Translations under genes and position numbers: made by a program
The notes under the pieces: model-generated
What the model was told of the DNA's origin: nothing
The model's database searches: none
The model's input: only the letters and a program-made list of their open reading frames with translations
In this document: piece after piece, positions 1 through 8,502 of the stretch
Position numbering within the stretch: position 1 is the first letter of the stretch
How the letters are laid out: each line of letters begins with the position of its first letter
Source: Bacteroidaceae bacterium
GTDB lineage: Bacteria; Bacteroidota; Bacteroidia; Bacteroidales; Barnesiellaceae_A
Direction: 5' to 3'
NCBI GenBank assembly: GCA_017561285.1
Contig: JAFZDG010000128.1
Span: 1-14,580, forward strand
Length of the DNA stretch: 14,580 bases

Positions 1-1
1 A

Positions 2-766
2 CTCAAGAAACCCGGAAACAAACTTGCTGTATTGGCCATTGATCCCAGTAGCGAACGTTCAAAGGGTAGTATTCTTGGCGATAAAACGTGTATGGAGAAG
101 TTGTCGATACACCCCGATGCCTTTATTCGCCCCAGCCCTTCGGCCGGCTCTTTAGGAGGTGTTGCCCGCAAAACACGCGAAACGATTGTATTGTGTGAGG
201 CTGCCGGTTTCAACAATATTTTTGTTGAAACAGTAGGTGTGGGACAGAGCGAAACCGCCGTACACTCAATGGTCGATTTCTTCTTGCTCATACAATTGGC
301 CGGTACCGGCGATGAATTGCAAGGTATCAAACGTGGTATTATGGAGATGGCCGATGGCATTGTTATCAACAAGGCCGATGGTAATAACATAGAACGAGCC
401 AAGTTGGCTCAAGCGCAATTCCGCAATGCATTGCATCTGTTCCCGTTGCCACCTTCTGGATGGTCGCCCAAAGTGCTCACCTATTCGGGATACTACGAAT
501 TGGGTATAGCCGAGGTGTGGGATATGATATATGAGTATCTCGACTTTGTGCATACCAATGGCTACTTTGAGCACAAACGTCAGGAGCAAGCCAAGTATTG
601 GATGTACGAGACCATTGACGAGAAGTTGCGCAACCACTTCTACAATGATCCTACTATTCTCGAGTTGTTGGACGAAAAGGAGCATCGTATCCTCACCAAT
701 ATGCAGAGCTCGTTTACTGCGGCTCACGATGTGTTGGACTACTACTTCAGTCACAAAGGCGAGTAA
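2..766 (+). CDS. meaB: MeaB/ArgK-type GTPase, methylmalonyl-CoA mutase chaperone (5' end missing)
   Basis: The reading frame is already open at base 2 and runs to TAA at 764-766, so the N-terminus with the P-loop lies upstream of the window. What remains carries family hallmarks: AIDPSS, then SKGSILGDKT, the switch II/G3 stretch ETVGVGQSE, and the G4 guanine-specificity motif NKADG. The rest is the C-terminal helical dimerisation region. MeaB proteins are cytosolic G3E-family GTPases that bind adenosylcobalamin-dependent methylmalonyl-CoA mutase, gate cofactor loading and protect the enzyme from inactivation, supporting the succinate-propionate route common in Bacteroidales. No mutase gene is visible here; it may lie upstream. 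A TTG at 32 could be mistaken for a start, but it falls inside the conserved core and is not one. Family assignment is firm; the exact mutase partner is inferred. Confidence 0.93.
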   Translation, partial: LKKPGNKLAVLAIDPSSERSKGSILGDKTCMEKLSIHPDAFIRPSPSAGSLGGVARKTRETIVLCEAAGFNNIFVETVGVGQSETAVHSMVDFFLLIQLAGTGDELQGIKRGIMEMADGIVINKADGNNIERAKLAQAQFRNALHLFPLPPSGWSPKVLTYSGYYELGIAEVWDMIYEYLDFVHTNGYFEHKRQEQAKYWMYETIDEKLRNHFYNDPTILELLDEKEHRILTNMQSSFTAAHDVLDYYFSHKGE

Positions 767-814
767 TAGGAGATAGACAGAAGTGTTGATTTACAAATAA
801 ATACTAAAACTACT

Positions 815-3800
815 ATGAATAACAGATTACAACAACTACTCTGCACCATAGCGTGTCTATTGTGCAGTATTGCCGTTTATGCAGTGCCGGCCAGGCAAGT
901 GCCTCACTCTGTTACGCAGCCCGATGGTAGTACAATTGTACTGCAGTTGTGTGGCGATGAGTATTATCACTATTATACGACCGAAGATGGTATGCCTGTA
1001 ACATTGTGCGAGGATGGTTATTATCGTTATACTACCATCGATGCACAAAACAGACTTGTGGCAAGCAATGAGATTGTGGGTAAAGCACAACTATTGAATG
1101 TAAAAAACAGTCAATGCGTGATGGCTCGTCATAGCGAGTTGTATAAAGCCAACAAAGAGCGTAGAGTGATTGATGTAAAGGATGGAGTAGAAGGCGCAGC
1201 CTCAATGCGTCGTGCAGCCAAGGCGGCTGCGGCCCAAAATCGTGAGGTGAAAGGTGTTATTATTCTGGCAGCATTCAATGATAAGAGTTTCACCTTCTCG
1301 CAAAGCAGCATCGATGCTAAAATGAACAACGAAGGCTATAGTGATGAGCATGGTTCGATAGGTTCGGCTCGCGATTACTTTATAGCTCAGAGCTACGGAC
1401 AGTTTGTTCCCAACTTCGATGTTATTGGCCCTGTTACATTGAGTAAGAATATGGAGTATTATGGCGGTAATAATAGCTATGGACAGGATGCTTATCCCGA
1501 TGTAATGGTGTCGGAGGCCTGTGAATTGGCCAGTGAGCAAGGATTGGTAAATATGTCGGATTACGACTTGGATGGTGATGGCTGGGTAGATCTTGTATAT
1601 GTTATCTATGCCGGTTATCCCGAGAGTAGTGGTGCTCCTGCCGAAACTATTTGGCCCCATGCTTGGGATATCTATCGCGGAGCCGGTCGTACCGTAAAAA
1701 TTGACGGCGTACAGTTGGGTGCTTATGCTTGCTCGTCCGAGCTTTCCGGAAACTCGGGTTCTAATCTCGAAGGTATTGGTGCATTCTGCCATGAGTATAG
1801 TCATACGCTTGGTATCCCCGATTGGTATGATGTGGATGGTAGCGGTGGAATGGGTGTGAGTATGTGGAGCCTTATGGATGGCGGATGTTATGCCGGTAAT
1901 GCTTATGTTCCCGTTGGTTACAATGCCTATGAACGTTCGTTGTGCGGATGGTTGGAGTTTAACGAACTCGTGGAAGAAACATCCATCAGTATGCCTGATG
2001 TGAGTAGTGATAAGAGTGCTGCTTATAAGATAACATCGAGCAACGAAAATCAGTATATCACACTCGAGACACGTTGCCGCAAGGGTTGGGATACCTATTT
2101 GCCGGCCGAGGGTATGATGGTAATAGCAGTTGATTATGATAAGAGGGTTTGGGACCAAAATGGCCCTAATGATGATCCTGCACGTCAGCGATTTAAACTC
2201 ATCCCTGCCGATGACAGTTGGAGCACAAATGACTTGTATGGCGACTTGTATCCTTATGGCGGAAACACTGCACTTACCTCTTCGTCAAATCCCAAGATGC
2301 AGGTGTATAATAACACAATCTACGACAAGCCCATTACCAACATAGCCTATAATGATGGTATAACCACATTTGACTTTAAGAAGGATGTTCCGACCGATGA
2401 GCCTAATGGGGCTCTTGCTGACTTGCTTGGTACATACCATGCCTTTGCCAATAGTGCCTTTCAAAATCAACCCGATGAGGAATGGTCGGTTGAAATTACA
2501 ATAGATGCGTACGATTCCAATAAGATATGGATACACCCTATCTGTATGTTTGGTAATCTTGATACTCAATATATCTCTCCCATTTATGCAACCTATGATG
2601 CTACCGATAATACGCTTCTGATGCCTCTTGGACAAGTGCTATATGAAGATTCTCAATATAAAATGGTAATAGGTGCTACAGAAGATGGCCAGGAGATATA
2701 TACTGACGGTATGAGTGCTATAATGCACATAAATAAGACATCGGGTGCAACAGAAATATCATTTGCTCAAGGCTATATATTTGGCGTAGGTAATGCATTG
2801 GCCAATGAGTGGTGGTATCAGGCTTTAACGAATATTGTTTTTAGTAAGAGCAATATAACCTATCTCGAAGGTACATATAGTGCCTTTGCCAATAGTGGCT
2901 TCCAAGATCGTCCCGATGAGGAATGGCTGGTTAATGTTACAATAGATAGCAATGAGTCCAATAAGATATGGATACAGCCTATTCTTGCACCCTTTGCCGG
3001 TTTGATCGATAGCGATATCAAATCGGTATATGCATATGTGAATGGAAATACAATTGAACTTCCTCTCGGACAAACATTGTTTAGCGGAGCGGGTTATAAT
3101 ATTCAATTGGGTTCTTATACAGGTGACGTTGTATTGTCCGGTAGCGCTATGGCTACTTACACAATAGGTGACAAAGTTCAAATCACTTGGAATGATATGC
3201 TTATTGCTTATCAAGATGGCTATTATCAGGCATTGTATAATATTACATTTACCAAGAATACGGGTGCCGTTTCTACTCAACCATACGGAATAGAGTTGAG
3301 TCAAACAACCTTTGTACTCGGAACGCCGGCCGGTATTGAGTTGGCCGATGTAAGTGTTTTGTGTGACGATTCTAATGCCTCTTTTGCTTATGAGTTGTAT
3401 GATTCACAAAATATGCAGTCGCCTTACATTGTAGTTGATAATAAACTCGTATCGACCGAACCGATTGCCGATAGTGATGCGTTTAGATATTTGCGTATGA
3501 AGGTAACGAATATCGCTACAGGCGAGTCGTGTGAGAGAGAGTTTGATATTACCATTGACACAAGCAATGCACAATTCTTGGCCGGCAATTACAATGCTTT
3601 TGCCAGCAGTGCATTCTCGGGTTATCCCGATGAAGAGTGGCAAGTAAACATAACCGTCGATGAGCATATGGCAAATAAAGTATGGATACATCCTATCTGT
3701 ATGTTCTCAAATCTCGATGCTCAATACATCTCTCCCGTTTATGCAATATACAACGAGGCCGATAATACACTCTCTATGCCAATGGGACAAATATTGTATG

Positions 3801-4744
3801 AAGACTCCGACCATCAAATGGTAATCGGATATTCGACCGATGGCAGTAACATAGATGTAACAAATAATGTGGTAATGCAAATATCGCAAAGCGATGAGGT
3901 CTTGAAAATAACATTTGCCGATGATTTTTATTTTGGTGTAGGTGATGCCCTCCATGATCAATGGTGGTATCAGGCCCTATTTGGTGTCCGTTTCACATCG
4001 GCAGTCGTTGACGAATTAGTGATATACGATGATGTCGTATCGTATGAAGTAACAGATAAAACGTATTGCAATGAATTGACTTATATTCGCCATTTTGACA
4101 ATACCGATTGGCAAGCTTGGTATGTGCCCTTTGAAGTGCCCTATGAAACGCTCGCAACAGAGTTGGAGGTAGCATATCTCAACAATGTACATCAGTATGA
4201 CGATGATAATGATGGCGAGATAGACCTCACCGAGTTGGAAGCTATCAAGGTGACAGATGGTATATTGCGAGCCAACTATCCCTATCTTGTTAGGGCCATA
4301 GCACCCGGAGAGAAAGAGTTGGTTGTCGAGGATGTAATGGTGCAACCTACCTATAGTTATAGCTATGATTGCGCATCGATGATGCACCGATATTACTTTA
4401 CCGGTACATACAATACCATATCGAGCGATTTGTTGCAGCAATACAATGTTTATACCTTGCAACAAAGTATGCTTGAGGTACCCACTGACGAAACATATAT
4501 GCTGGGAGCTTTCCGCTGGTATATGCAAATTGAAGATAGAGGTTCTGCTACACGTCCGCAGCAAATAAAATTGAGCATCAGGGATAAAAACCACACCGAT
4601 GTGGACGATGTAATAAGTGACGACAACAATGCCCCTGTCGAATACTACGACTTGAGTGGCCGCCGCATTGAGAATCCTTCTCGTGGTATCTACATTATGA
4701 AGCAAGGCACAACAGTGCGTAAGGTAGTGCTCAATGAGCGTTAG
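815..4744 (+). CDS. Secreted M6-family (immune inhibitor A-like) metalloprotease with triplicated C-terminal domain and T9SS-like tail
   Basis: This 1309-residue protein starts with a signal peptide (about residues 1-23, cleavage likely after VYA), followed by a propeptide-like segment to about 140. The M6 peptidase domain spans about 145-500. The zinc site HEYSH at 326-330 continues as GIPD, giving ligands H326, H330, a probable third ligand D336 and catalytic E327. SLMDGG at 352-357 resembles the Met-turn, and an acidic DxDGDG loop at 251-256 is typical of the family and probably binds calcium. Three homologous ~140-residue modules follow (about 534-678, 681-814, 918-1062), with a cadherin-like strand-rich stretch at about 824-915 between the second and third. 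Near 1090-1245 is a module common in Bacteroidales secreted proteins; it holds a perfect EF-hand-like loop (D1129, D1131, D1133, G1134, I1136, D1137, E1140). The last ~45 residues (YYDLSGRRI ... GIYIM ... KVVL) look like a T9SS sorting domain, so export to the surface or medium is inferred. Substrate unknown. The gene lies 48 bases after meaB and is closed by a hairpin terminator. Confidence 0.9.
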   Translation: MNNRLQQLLCTIACLLCSIAVYAVPARQVPHSVTQPDGSTIVLQLCGDEYYHYYTTEDGMPVTLCEDGYYRYTTIDAQNRLVASNEIVGKAQLLNVKNSQCVMARHSELYKANKERRVIDVKDGVEGAASMRRAAKAAAAQNREVKGVIILAAFNDKSFTFSQSSIDAKMNNEGYSDEHGSIGSARDYFIAQSYGQFVPNFDVIGPVTLSKNMEYYGGNNSYGQDAYPDVMVSEACELASEQGLVNMSDYDLDGDGWVDLVYVIYAGYPESSGAPAETIWPHAWDIYRGAGRTVKIDGVQLGAYACSSELSGNSGSNLEGIGAFCHEYSHTLGIPDWYDVDGSGGMGVSMWSLMDGGCYAGNAYVPVGYNAYERSLCGWLEFNELVEETSISMPDVSSDKSAAYKITSSNENQYITLETRCRKGWDTYLPAEGMMVIAVDYDKRVWDQNGPNDDPARQRFKLIPADDSWSTNDLYGDLYPYGGNTALTSSSNPKMQVYNNTIYDKPITNIAYNDGITTFDFKKDVPTDEPNGALADLLGTYHAFANSAFQNQPDEEWSVEITIDAYDSNKIWIHPICMFGNLDTQYISPIYATYDATDNTLLMPLGQVLYEDSQYKMVIGATEDGQEIYTDGMSAIMHINKTSGATEISFAQGYIFGVGNALANEWWYQALTNIVFSKSNITYLEGTYSAFANSGFQDRPDEEWLVNVTIDSNESNKIWIQPILAPFAGLIDSDIKSVYAYVNGNTIELPLGQTLFSGAGYNIQLGSYTGDVVLSGSAMATYTIGDKVQITWNDMLIAYQDGYYQALYNITFTKNTGAVSTQPYGIELSQTTFVLGTPAGIELADVSVLCDDSNASFAYELYDSQNMQSPYIVVDNKLVSTEPIADSDAFRYLRMKVTNIATGESCEREFDITIDTSNAQFLAGNYNAFASSAFSGYPDEEWQVNITVDEHMANKVWIHPICMFSNLDAQYISPVYAIYNEADNTLSMPMGQILYEDSDHQMVIGYSTDGSNIDVTNNVVMQISQSDEVLKITFADDFYFGVGDALHDQWWYQALFGVRFTSAVVDELVIYDDVVSYEVTDKTYCNELTYIRHFDNTDWQAWYVPFEVPYETLATELEVAYLNNVHQYDDDNDGEIDLTELEAIKVTDGILRANYPYLVRAIAPGEKELVVEDVMVQPTYSYSYDCASMMHRYYFTGTYNTISSDLLQQYNVYTLQQSMLEVPTDETYMLGAFRWYMQIEDRGSATRPQQIKLSIRDKNHTDVDDVISDDNNAPVEYYDLSGRRIENPSRGIYIMKQGTTVRKVVLNER
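2414..2848 (+). repeat. Internal protein repeat, copy 1 (residues ~534-678 of the M6 protease)
   Basis: First of three homologous modules. It opens with GTYHAFANSAF, then PDEEW, then NKIWIHPICMF, and closes with NEWWYQALTNIVF. It shares long near-identical stretches with copy 3, visible in the DNA as well, while copy 2 is more diverged. Boundaries are approximate. No enzymatic motif is apparent; a beta-rich binding or spacer domain is plausible. Confidence 0.8.
2855..3256 (+). repeat. Internal protein repeat, copy 2 (residues ~681-814 of the M6 protease)
   Basis: Second module, directly after copy 1. It keeps the frame of the repeat: GTYSAFANSGF, PDEEW, NKIWIQPI, ELPLGQ and the closing GYYQALYNITF. 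The central HPICMF...NLD...QYISP block of copies 1 and 3 is replaced by a different sequence, and the terminal WWYQAL is YYQAL. It is the most diverged copy. Confidence 0.75.
3566..4000 (+). repeat. Internal protein repeat, copy 3 (residues ~918-1062 of the M6 protease)
   Basis: Third module, separated from copy 2 by about 100 residues of cadherin-like sequence. It has GNYNAFASSAF, PDEEW, NKVWIHPICMF, NLDAQYISP, LYEDS and DQWWYQALFGVRF. It is much closer to copy 1 than to its nearer neighbour, copy 2. Confidence 0.8.
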
Positions 4745-4774
4745 ATAGATTGATCGTTCGTTCGAATATAACAG

Positions 4775-4820
4775 AATATCCCCATTGTACGAAAGTGATG
4801 TGACAGTGGGGATATTTTTA
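4775..4820 (+). terminator. Rho-independent terminator after the M6 protease gene
   Basis: An inverted repeat pairs AATATCCCCA (4775-4784) with TGGGGATATT (4807-4816), ten perfect base pairs. The stem can extend inward by one G-U pair and three further pairs (TGT 4786-4788 with ACA 4803-4805), leaving a 14-base loop. A T-run follows at 4815-4819. It lies about 30 bases after the protease stop and separates that gene from porT, implying that porT has its own promoter or depends on read-through. Confidence 0.8.
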
Positions 4821-4890
4821 TACTTTTAGACAATGAAATATTGTAGGCTGCAGACAATAAAGCAAGCGTTTTGCCGTTTATAGCTTAGTG

Positions 4891-5619
4891 ATGAATGTGC
4901 ATCGATATATAAAATGTGTACTCGTAATAGCGTTGACCGTTATAGGGGTATTTACTGCAGCTGCTCAGCCCGGAGGGCGTGGACGCAAGTTGCAGAATTT
5001 GCCGTTTGTCGATAACAAGTTGGTGCACTTTGGCTTTTCGGTGGGTACGCACGTGCAAGATATTACATTCACACACAACGGTTATACAACGCCCGAGGGT
5101 GAAACCTGGTATATGGAAGTGCCTTCGTTCTCTCCCGGTTTCTGTGTAAACCTTATGGCCGATTTATATCTATGTCCGCATCTCAATTTGCGCCTTACTC
5201 CGGGTATATTTTTCGGAAATAAGGTGGTGAAATTCAGAGAATATAATACCGGCGATATGCAGTCGCAAAATATCAAGTCGAACTATGTGGTGTTGCCACT
5301 CGACCTCAAATTCAGTGCCCGCCGTTGGGACAATATACGACCATATATTTCGGCCGGTTTGATGGGTACACTTGATGTCGCCAAAGAGGAAAACTCGTTC
5401 TTGAAGATGAACAAATTTGATTGCTATGCAACCTTTGCTTTCGGATGCGATACTTATATGCCGTATTTTAAGTTTATACCCGAAATTAAATTTTGTATAG
5501 GACTTACCGATGTGCTCGATCGTAATAGAGAGTTCCCCAATCCTACCGATATAAAATATACCCATTCACTCAAGAAAATGGTATCGAGTATGATTATTCT
5601 CTCGTTCTATTTCGAGTAG
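4891..5619 (+). CDS. porT: PorT family type IX secretion system outer-membrane protein
   Basis: This 242-residue protein has an N-terminal signal peptide (about residues 1-25, ending TAAAQ). A beta-barrel-like sequence with alternating hydrophobic strands follows and ends on aromatic Phe-Glu after LSFYF, typical of an outer-membrane barrel terminus. The overall pattern matches PorT: KLVHFGFSVG near the N-terminus, SPGFCVNLMADL, LNLRLTPGIFFG, YVVLPLDLKFSARR, IRPYISAGL, and YFKFIPEIKFCIGL near the C-terminus. In Porphyromonas and Flavobacterium, PorT/SprT is needed for T9SS-dependent protein secretion, though its molecular role is not fully settled. The ATG at 4891 was preferred over the GTG codon immediately before it because ATG is the usual start and both give the same signal peptide. 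Its neighbour, the M6 protease, is a plausible T9SS cargo. No clear TAnnTTTG promoter was found in the 146-base gap upstream. Confidence 0.85.
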   Translation: MNVHRYIKCVLVIALTVIGVFTAAAQPGGRGRKLQNLPFVDNKLVHFGFSVGTHVQDITFTHNGYTTPEGETWYMEVPSFSPGFCVNLMADLYLCPHLNLRLTPGIFFGNKVVKFREYNTGDMQSQNIKSNYVVLPLDLKFSARRWDNIRPYISAGLMGTLDVAKEENSFLKMNKFDCYATFAFGCDTYMPYFKFIPEIKFCIGLTDVLDRNREFPNPTDIKYTHSLKKMVSSMIILSFYFE

Positions 5620-5688
5620 AGAAAATCGCTCTTTTGCACATTATATATCATACTCTTTCGTTATCTTTACGGCCTCAATGATATTGCT

Positions 5689-6435
5689 ATGGCACAACCT
5701 CTGTTTTCTGTTATTACCATTACTTATAATGCTGCTGCGACATTGCCACCAACATTGCGCAGTGTCGAGTCGCAGACGTTTACCAACTACGAATATATTG
5801 TTGTTGATGGAGCTTCGAAGGACAATACCGTAGCACTTGTAGAGGCTTCTCCTTTGCATACCCGACTCATAAGTGAGCCGGACAAAGGCTTGTACGATGC
5901 AATGAACAAAGGATTGAAGATGGCTGTGGGTGAATATCTTATTTTTCTCAATGCCGGCGATGCCTTTCACACGCCCGATACCTTGCAACAAGTGGCCGAT
6001 GCCATTGGTAACAATCGTCCCGGTGTGGTGTATGGAGAGACTGCTATAGTAGATTCCGACCGTAACTTCCTGATGATGCGTAGGCTCAAAGCTCCCGAAA
6101 AACTTACTTGGCGCAGCTTTAAAAATGGTATGTTGGTGTGTCATCAAGCCTTTATAGCTCGTCGCGATATAGCCCCTATGTACGATTTGCAATATCGCTA
6201 TTCGGCCGATGTAGATTGGTGCATACGTTGTATGAAACAGACCAATCAACTATTGAATACACACCTCACTCTCATCGACTACCTCAATGAAGGTGAAACA
6301 ACCCGACATCATAGGGCATCGCTCAAAGAGCGTTTTGCGGTTATGTGTCGTCACTACGGAACAATACCTACCGTATTGCGTCATATCGGTTTTGCGCTGC
6401 GGTATGCTGTAGCTCGTGTGCGGGGGCGAGTATAG
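5689..6435 (+). CDS. Family 2 glycosyltransferase (GT-A fold)
   Basis: This 248-residue protein is a compact single-domain GT2 enzyme that transfers a sugar from a nucleotide-sugar donor, probably at the cytoplasmic face during surface-polysaccharide or LPS synthesis. Visible motifs are FSVITITYN at the N-terminus, VVDGASKD (D40, D45) for nucleotide binding, DKGLYDAMNKG at 65-75, and LNAGD at 87-91 in the position of the metal-binding DxD. A later ADVDW (173-177) probably supplies the catalytic acidic residue, and CHQAF precedes it. No transmembrane helix is obvious. It lies 69 bases after porT on the same strand. It is isolated from other polysaccharide genes, so the acceptor and sugar cannot be deduced. 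The reading frame ends 7 bases from the convergent ATPase gene. Confidence 0.88.
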   Translation: MAQPLFSVITITYNAAATLPPTLRSVESQTFTNYEYIVVDGASKDNTVALVEASPLHTRLISEPDKGLYDAMNKGLKMAVGEYLIFLNAGDAFHTPDTLQQVADAIGNNRPGVVYGETAIVDSDRNFLMMRRLKAPEKLTWRSFKNGMLVCHQAFIARRDIAPMYDLQYRYSADVDWCIRCMKQTNQLLNTHLTLIDYLNEGETTRHHRASLKERFAVMCRHYGTIPTVLRHIGFALRYAVARVRGRV

Positions 6436-6442
6436 TTGTTTA

Positions 6443-7462
6443 TCACACCTCTTTGGCTTTTATTTCTTGCACCAACTCCTCAAATGAGTGTAGTGTGGTT
6501 GTCTTACCATCCTCTTGCCATATGATGTGGTTGGGTTTTTCTATCTGTATGAGGTGGTTGCAAGGTATCGTTGTGTCGAGCGAAGCTCCGTAGTCGTTGC
6601 GATTGAGTAAATTGATGGTCCAGTGTAGCAGTGTCTCATCTTGGCACACTACTGTAACCGATTTATTGCGGTGTACGGTGGGGTAGTAGCTGCCATGAAG
6701 CGGGTCGAAATGGATGTCGCTGTGCGGAAAGAGGTTGTTGAGACTGCCCGATAGGATAAGGTCTTCGGTAACACCTGTTGTAAGTCCCTCTTCGCGCGAT
6801 AGCAACCACAGTCTGTCGCTCAGTACAAGAGCTTGCTCTATATCGTGGGTTGAGAGGAGTATGGCTCTATGATGTTCGGTAGCTATGCGATGCAGCAACG
6901 ACATAACTTCTATGCGACTCACAATGTCGAGAAATGCAGTAGGCTCATCGAGCAAAACAATAGGGCATTCTTGTGCAAGAGCTTTGGCTATCATTACTTT
7001 TTGTCGCTCTCCGTCCGATAGTGATGCCATATATCTATCGCCCTTATCGGCAATACCGCAGGCATCGAGAGAGGAATCGACAACCTTGTTGTCAAGTGCC
7101 GAGAGTCGGCCGAAAAAGCCTGTGTGTGGTTGTCGTCCCAATGCAACTACTTCGCGAACGGTAAGTCCTCCGATTGCAGTCTTGTCGGTCAATACCAAGC
7201 CTATGGTTTGCGACAACTTATGGCGACCAATCTCTCTGAGAGAGTTGCCGTTTATCATTATTTCGCCCGATAATGGTGGTTGAGCACCTGAGAGTGTGCG
7301 TAGTAGAGTCGATTTTCCGGCACCATTGGCTCCCAACAGGCAAGTCAACTCGCCGGCATAGAGTGCAATATTAAGATTGGAATGAACGCATTTGACCTTT
7401 TCGCCACCGATGCGATAGCCGATGTCGAGATGTTGAGCCGATATGACAGGTGTCGATTTCAT
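6443..7462 (-). CDS. ABC importer ATP-binding subunit, FecE/FhuC/BtuD type, with C-terminal extension
   Basis: This 339-residue ATPase energises the importer encoded with it. It has Walker A GANGAGKST (44-52), signature LSDGE (148-152), Walker B IVLLDE (168-173) and H-loop H206. The usual Q-loop glutamine is not evident; the equivalent stretch reads GLVLTDKTAIGGLTV (88-102). The hallmark VALGRQPHTG of iron-chelate/cobalamin importers is present at 106-115. Typical family members are about 250-260 residues, so some 80 extra C-terminal residues (about 260-339, from YYPTVHRNKSVTVV onward) form a separate small domain of unknown role. The start codon overlaps the permease stop by 4 bases (ATGA), indicating translational coupling. 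It is the last gene of the five-gene operon. Substrate is not determined by sequence: ferric siderophore, heme and cobalamin are all possible. Confidence 0.92.
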   Translation of the reverse strand: MKSTPVISAQHLDIGYRIGGEKVKCVHSNLNIALYAGELTCLLGANGAGKSTLLRTLSGAQPPLSGEIMINGNSLREIGRHKLSQTIGLVLTDKTAIGGLTVREVVALGRQPHTGFFGRLSALDNKVVDSSLDACGIADKGDRYMASLSDGERQKVMIAKALAQECPIVLLDEPTAFLDIVSRIEVMSLLHRIATEHHRAILLSTHDIEQALVLSDRLWLLSREEGLTTGVTEDLILSGSLNNLFPHSDIHFDPLHGSYYPTVHRNKSVTVVCQDETLLHWTINLLNRNDYGASLDTTIPCNHLIQIEKPNHIIWQEDGKTTTLHSFEELVQEIKAKEV

Positions 7463-8502
7463 CCGTTGAAGTAGTTGATTTTCTTTTGGTTTACGATAAC
7501 ATAAATGATGACGGGGGCTCCAATCAACGGTGTGACTGCATTGATGGGTATGATGCCATTGTTACCCGGAAGTGTACTGATTATATTGCACAGCAGTAGG
7601 ACTATCGCACCACACAGCATCGTGACAGGGAGTAGTGTGTTGTGGTTGCTGCTGCGTAGTAACAAACGTGCAATGTGAGGAACCGATAGGCCGATAAATG
7701 TTATAGGACCGCAAAATGCAGTAGTTGTGGCAGTGAGCAGTCCGGTTGCAAGGAGCAATAGATTTCTTGTCAATGCAATATTTACACCCAGATTCTCGGC
7801 ATATCTTGTACCCAATAGCATAGCATTGAGTGGTTTTGACAACATAAAGGCGATTATAAGACCACATACCGAGGCGACAGTGTAACCCGGAAGCTGTTGC
7901 AGTGATACACCGCTCAAATTGCCCATACCCCACATCGTATAGGCGTGTACCTGGTTGGCGCTTGCAAAGAAGTTGAGCAACGAGATGAGCGATGAGGTGA
8001 GGTATCCAACCATCATACCAATGATGAGTAGCATAAGGTTGTTGCGAACAAATGTCGAGAAGAAGAGTATAACGGCCAGTACGGTCAATGCTCCTATAAA
8101 TGCTCCGAAAATGGTTGCCAAGAAGCCCGAAAATCCGGCACTTGCAACCAATGAGCCTCCGGTAAGCATTACTACGGCCACTCCCAATGCAGCTCCGGTG
8201 TCAATACCAAGAATTGAAGGGCCGGCCAAAGGGTTGTTGAAGGTTGTTTGTAATAATAATCCGGCAACCGCAAGGCTGCAACCTGCCAATAAGGCGGTAA
8301 TGGCTTGAGGAATGCGCGACTCGACAATAATATATCGCCAACTCTCTTTCTCGCAAGGTTGGCCGGTGAGCGCATTGACTACCTCTGCGGCCGGAATATC
8401 TACTGAGCCAATAAATAGGTTGCATACCCACAGCAGTATGGTGAGTATGGTCAATCCTACGATGAGTAGCGTGCTACGCGATATGTTGCTATTCTTATTC
8501 AT
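7459..8502 (-). CDS. FecCD-family ABC transporter permease (iron chelate or cobalamin uptake)
   Basis: This 347-residue, strongly hydrophobic protein has the layout of a FecCD permease, normally ten transmembrane helices. The first segment covers about residues 10-32. The family signature ESRIPQAITALLAG is followed by AGLLLQTTFNNPLAGPSILGI, and later GPITFIGLSVPHIAR lies in the loop that contacts the ATPase. Two copies assemble with two ATPase subunits in the inner membrane and receive substrate from the binding lipoprotein encoded just upstream. It overlaps the binding-protein gene by 8 bases and the ATPase gene by 4, so the three are almost certainly co-expressed. Confidence 0.94.
   Translation of the reverse strand: MNKNSNISRSTLLIVGLTILTILLWVCNLFIGSVDIPAAEVVNALTGQPCEKESWRYIIVESRIPQAITALLAGCSLAVAGLLLQTTFNNPLAGPSILGIDTGAALGVAVVMLTGGSLVASAGFSGFLATIFGAFIGALTVLAVILFFSTFVRNNLMLLIIGMMVGYLTSSLISLLNFFASANQVHAYTMWGMGNLSGVSLQQLPGYTVASVCGLIIAFMLSKPLNAMLLGTRYAENLGVNIALTRNLLLLATGLLTATTTAFCGPITFIGLSVPHIARLLLRSSNHNTLLPVTMLCGAIVLLLCNIISTLPGNNGIIPINAVTPLIGAPVIIYVIVNQKKINYFNG

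Noticed and set aside
1202..2158. 318-codon open frame on the minus strand
   Set aside because: It lies wholly inside the M6 protease gene, has no recognisable motif or plausible start context, and its composition is that expected from the opposite strand of a biased coding region.
5633..5669. Possible promoter before the glycosyltransferase (TTTG at 5633-5636, TATCTTTA at 5662-5669)
   Set aside because: The spacing is 25 bases instead of 19-21 and the last base of the -7 element is A rather than G, so I do not list it as a feature.
7955..8308. 117-codon open frame on the plus strand inside the permease gene
   Set aside because: It is the shadow of a conserved membrane protein gene; it has no family motif and no promoter.
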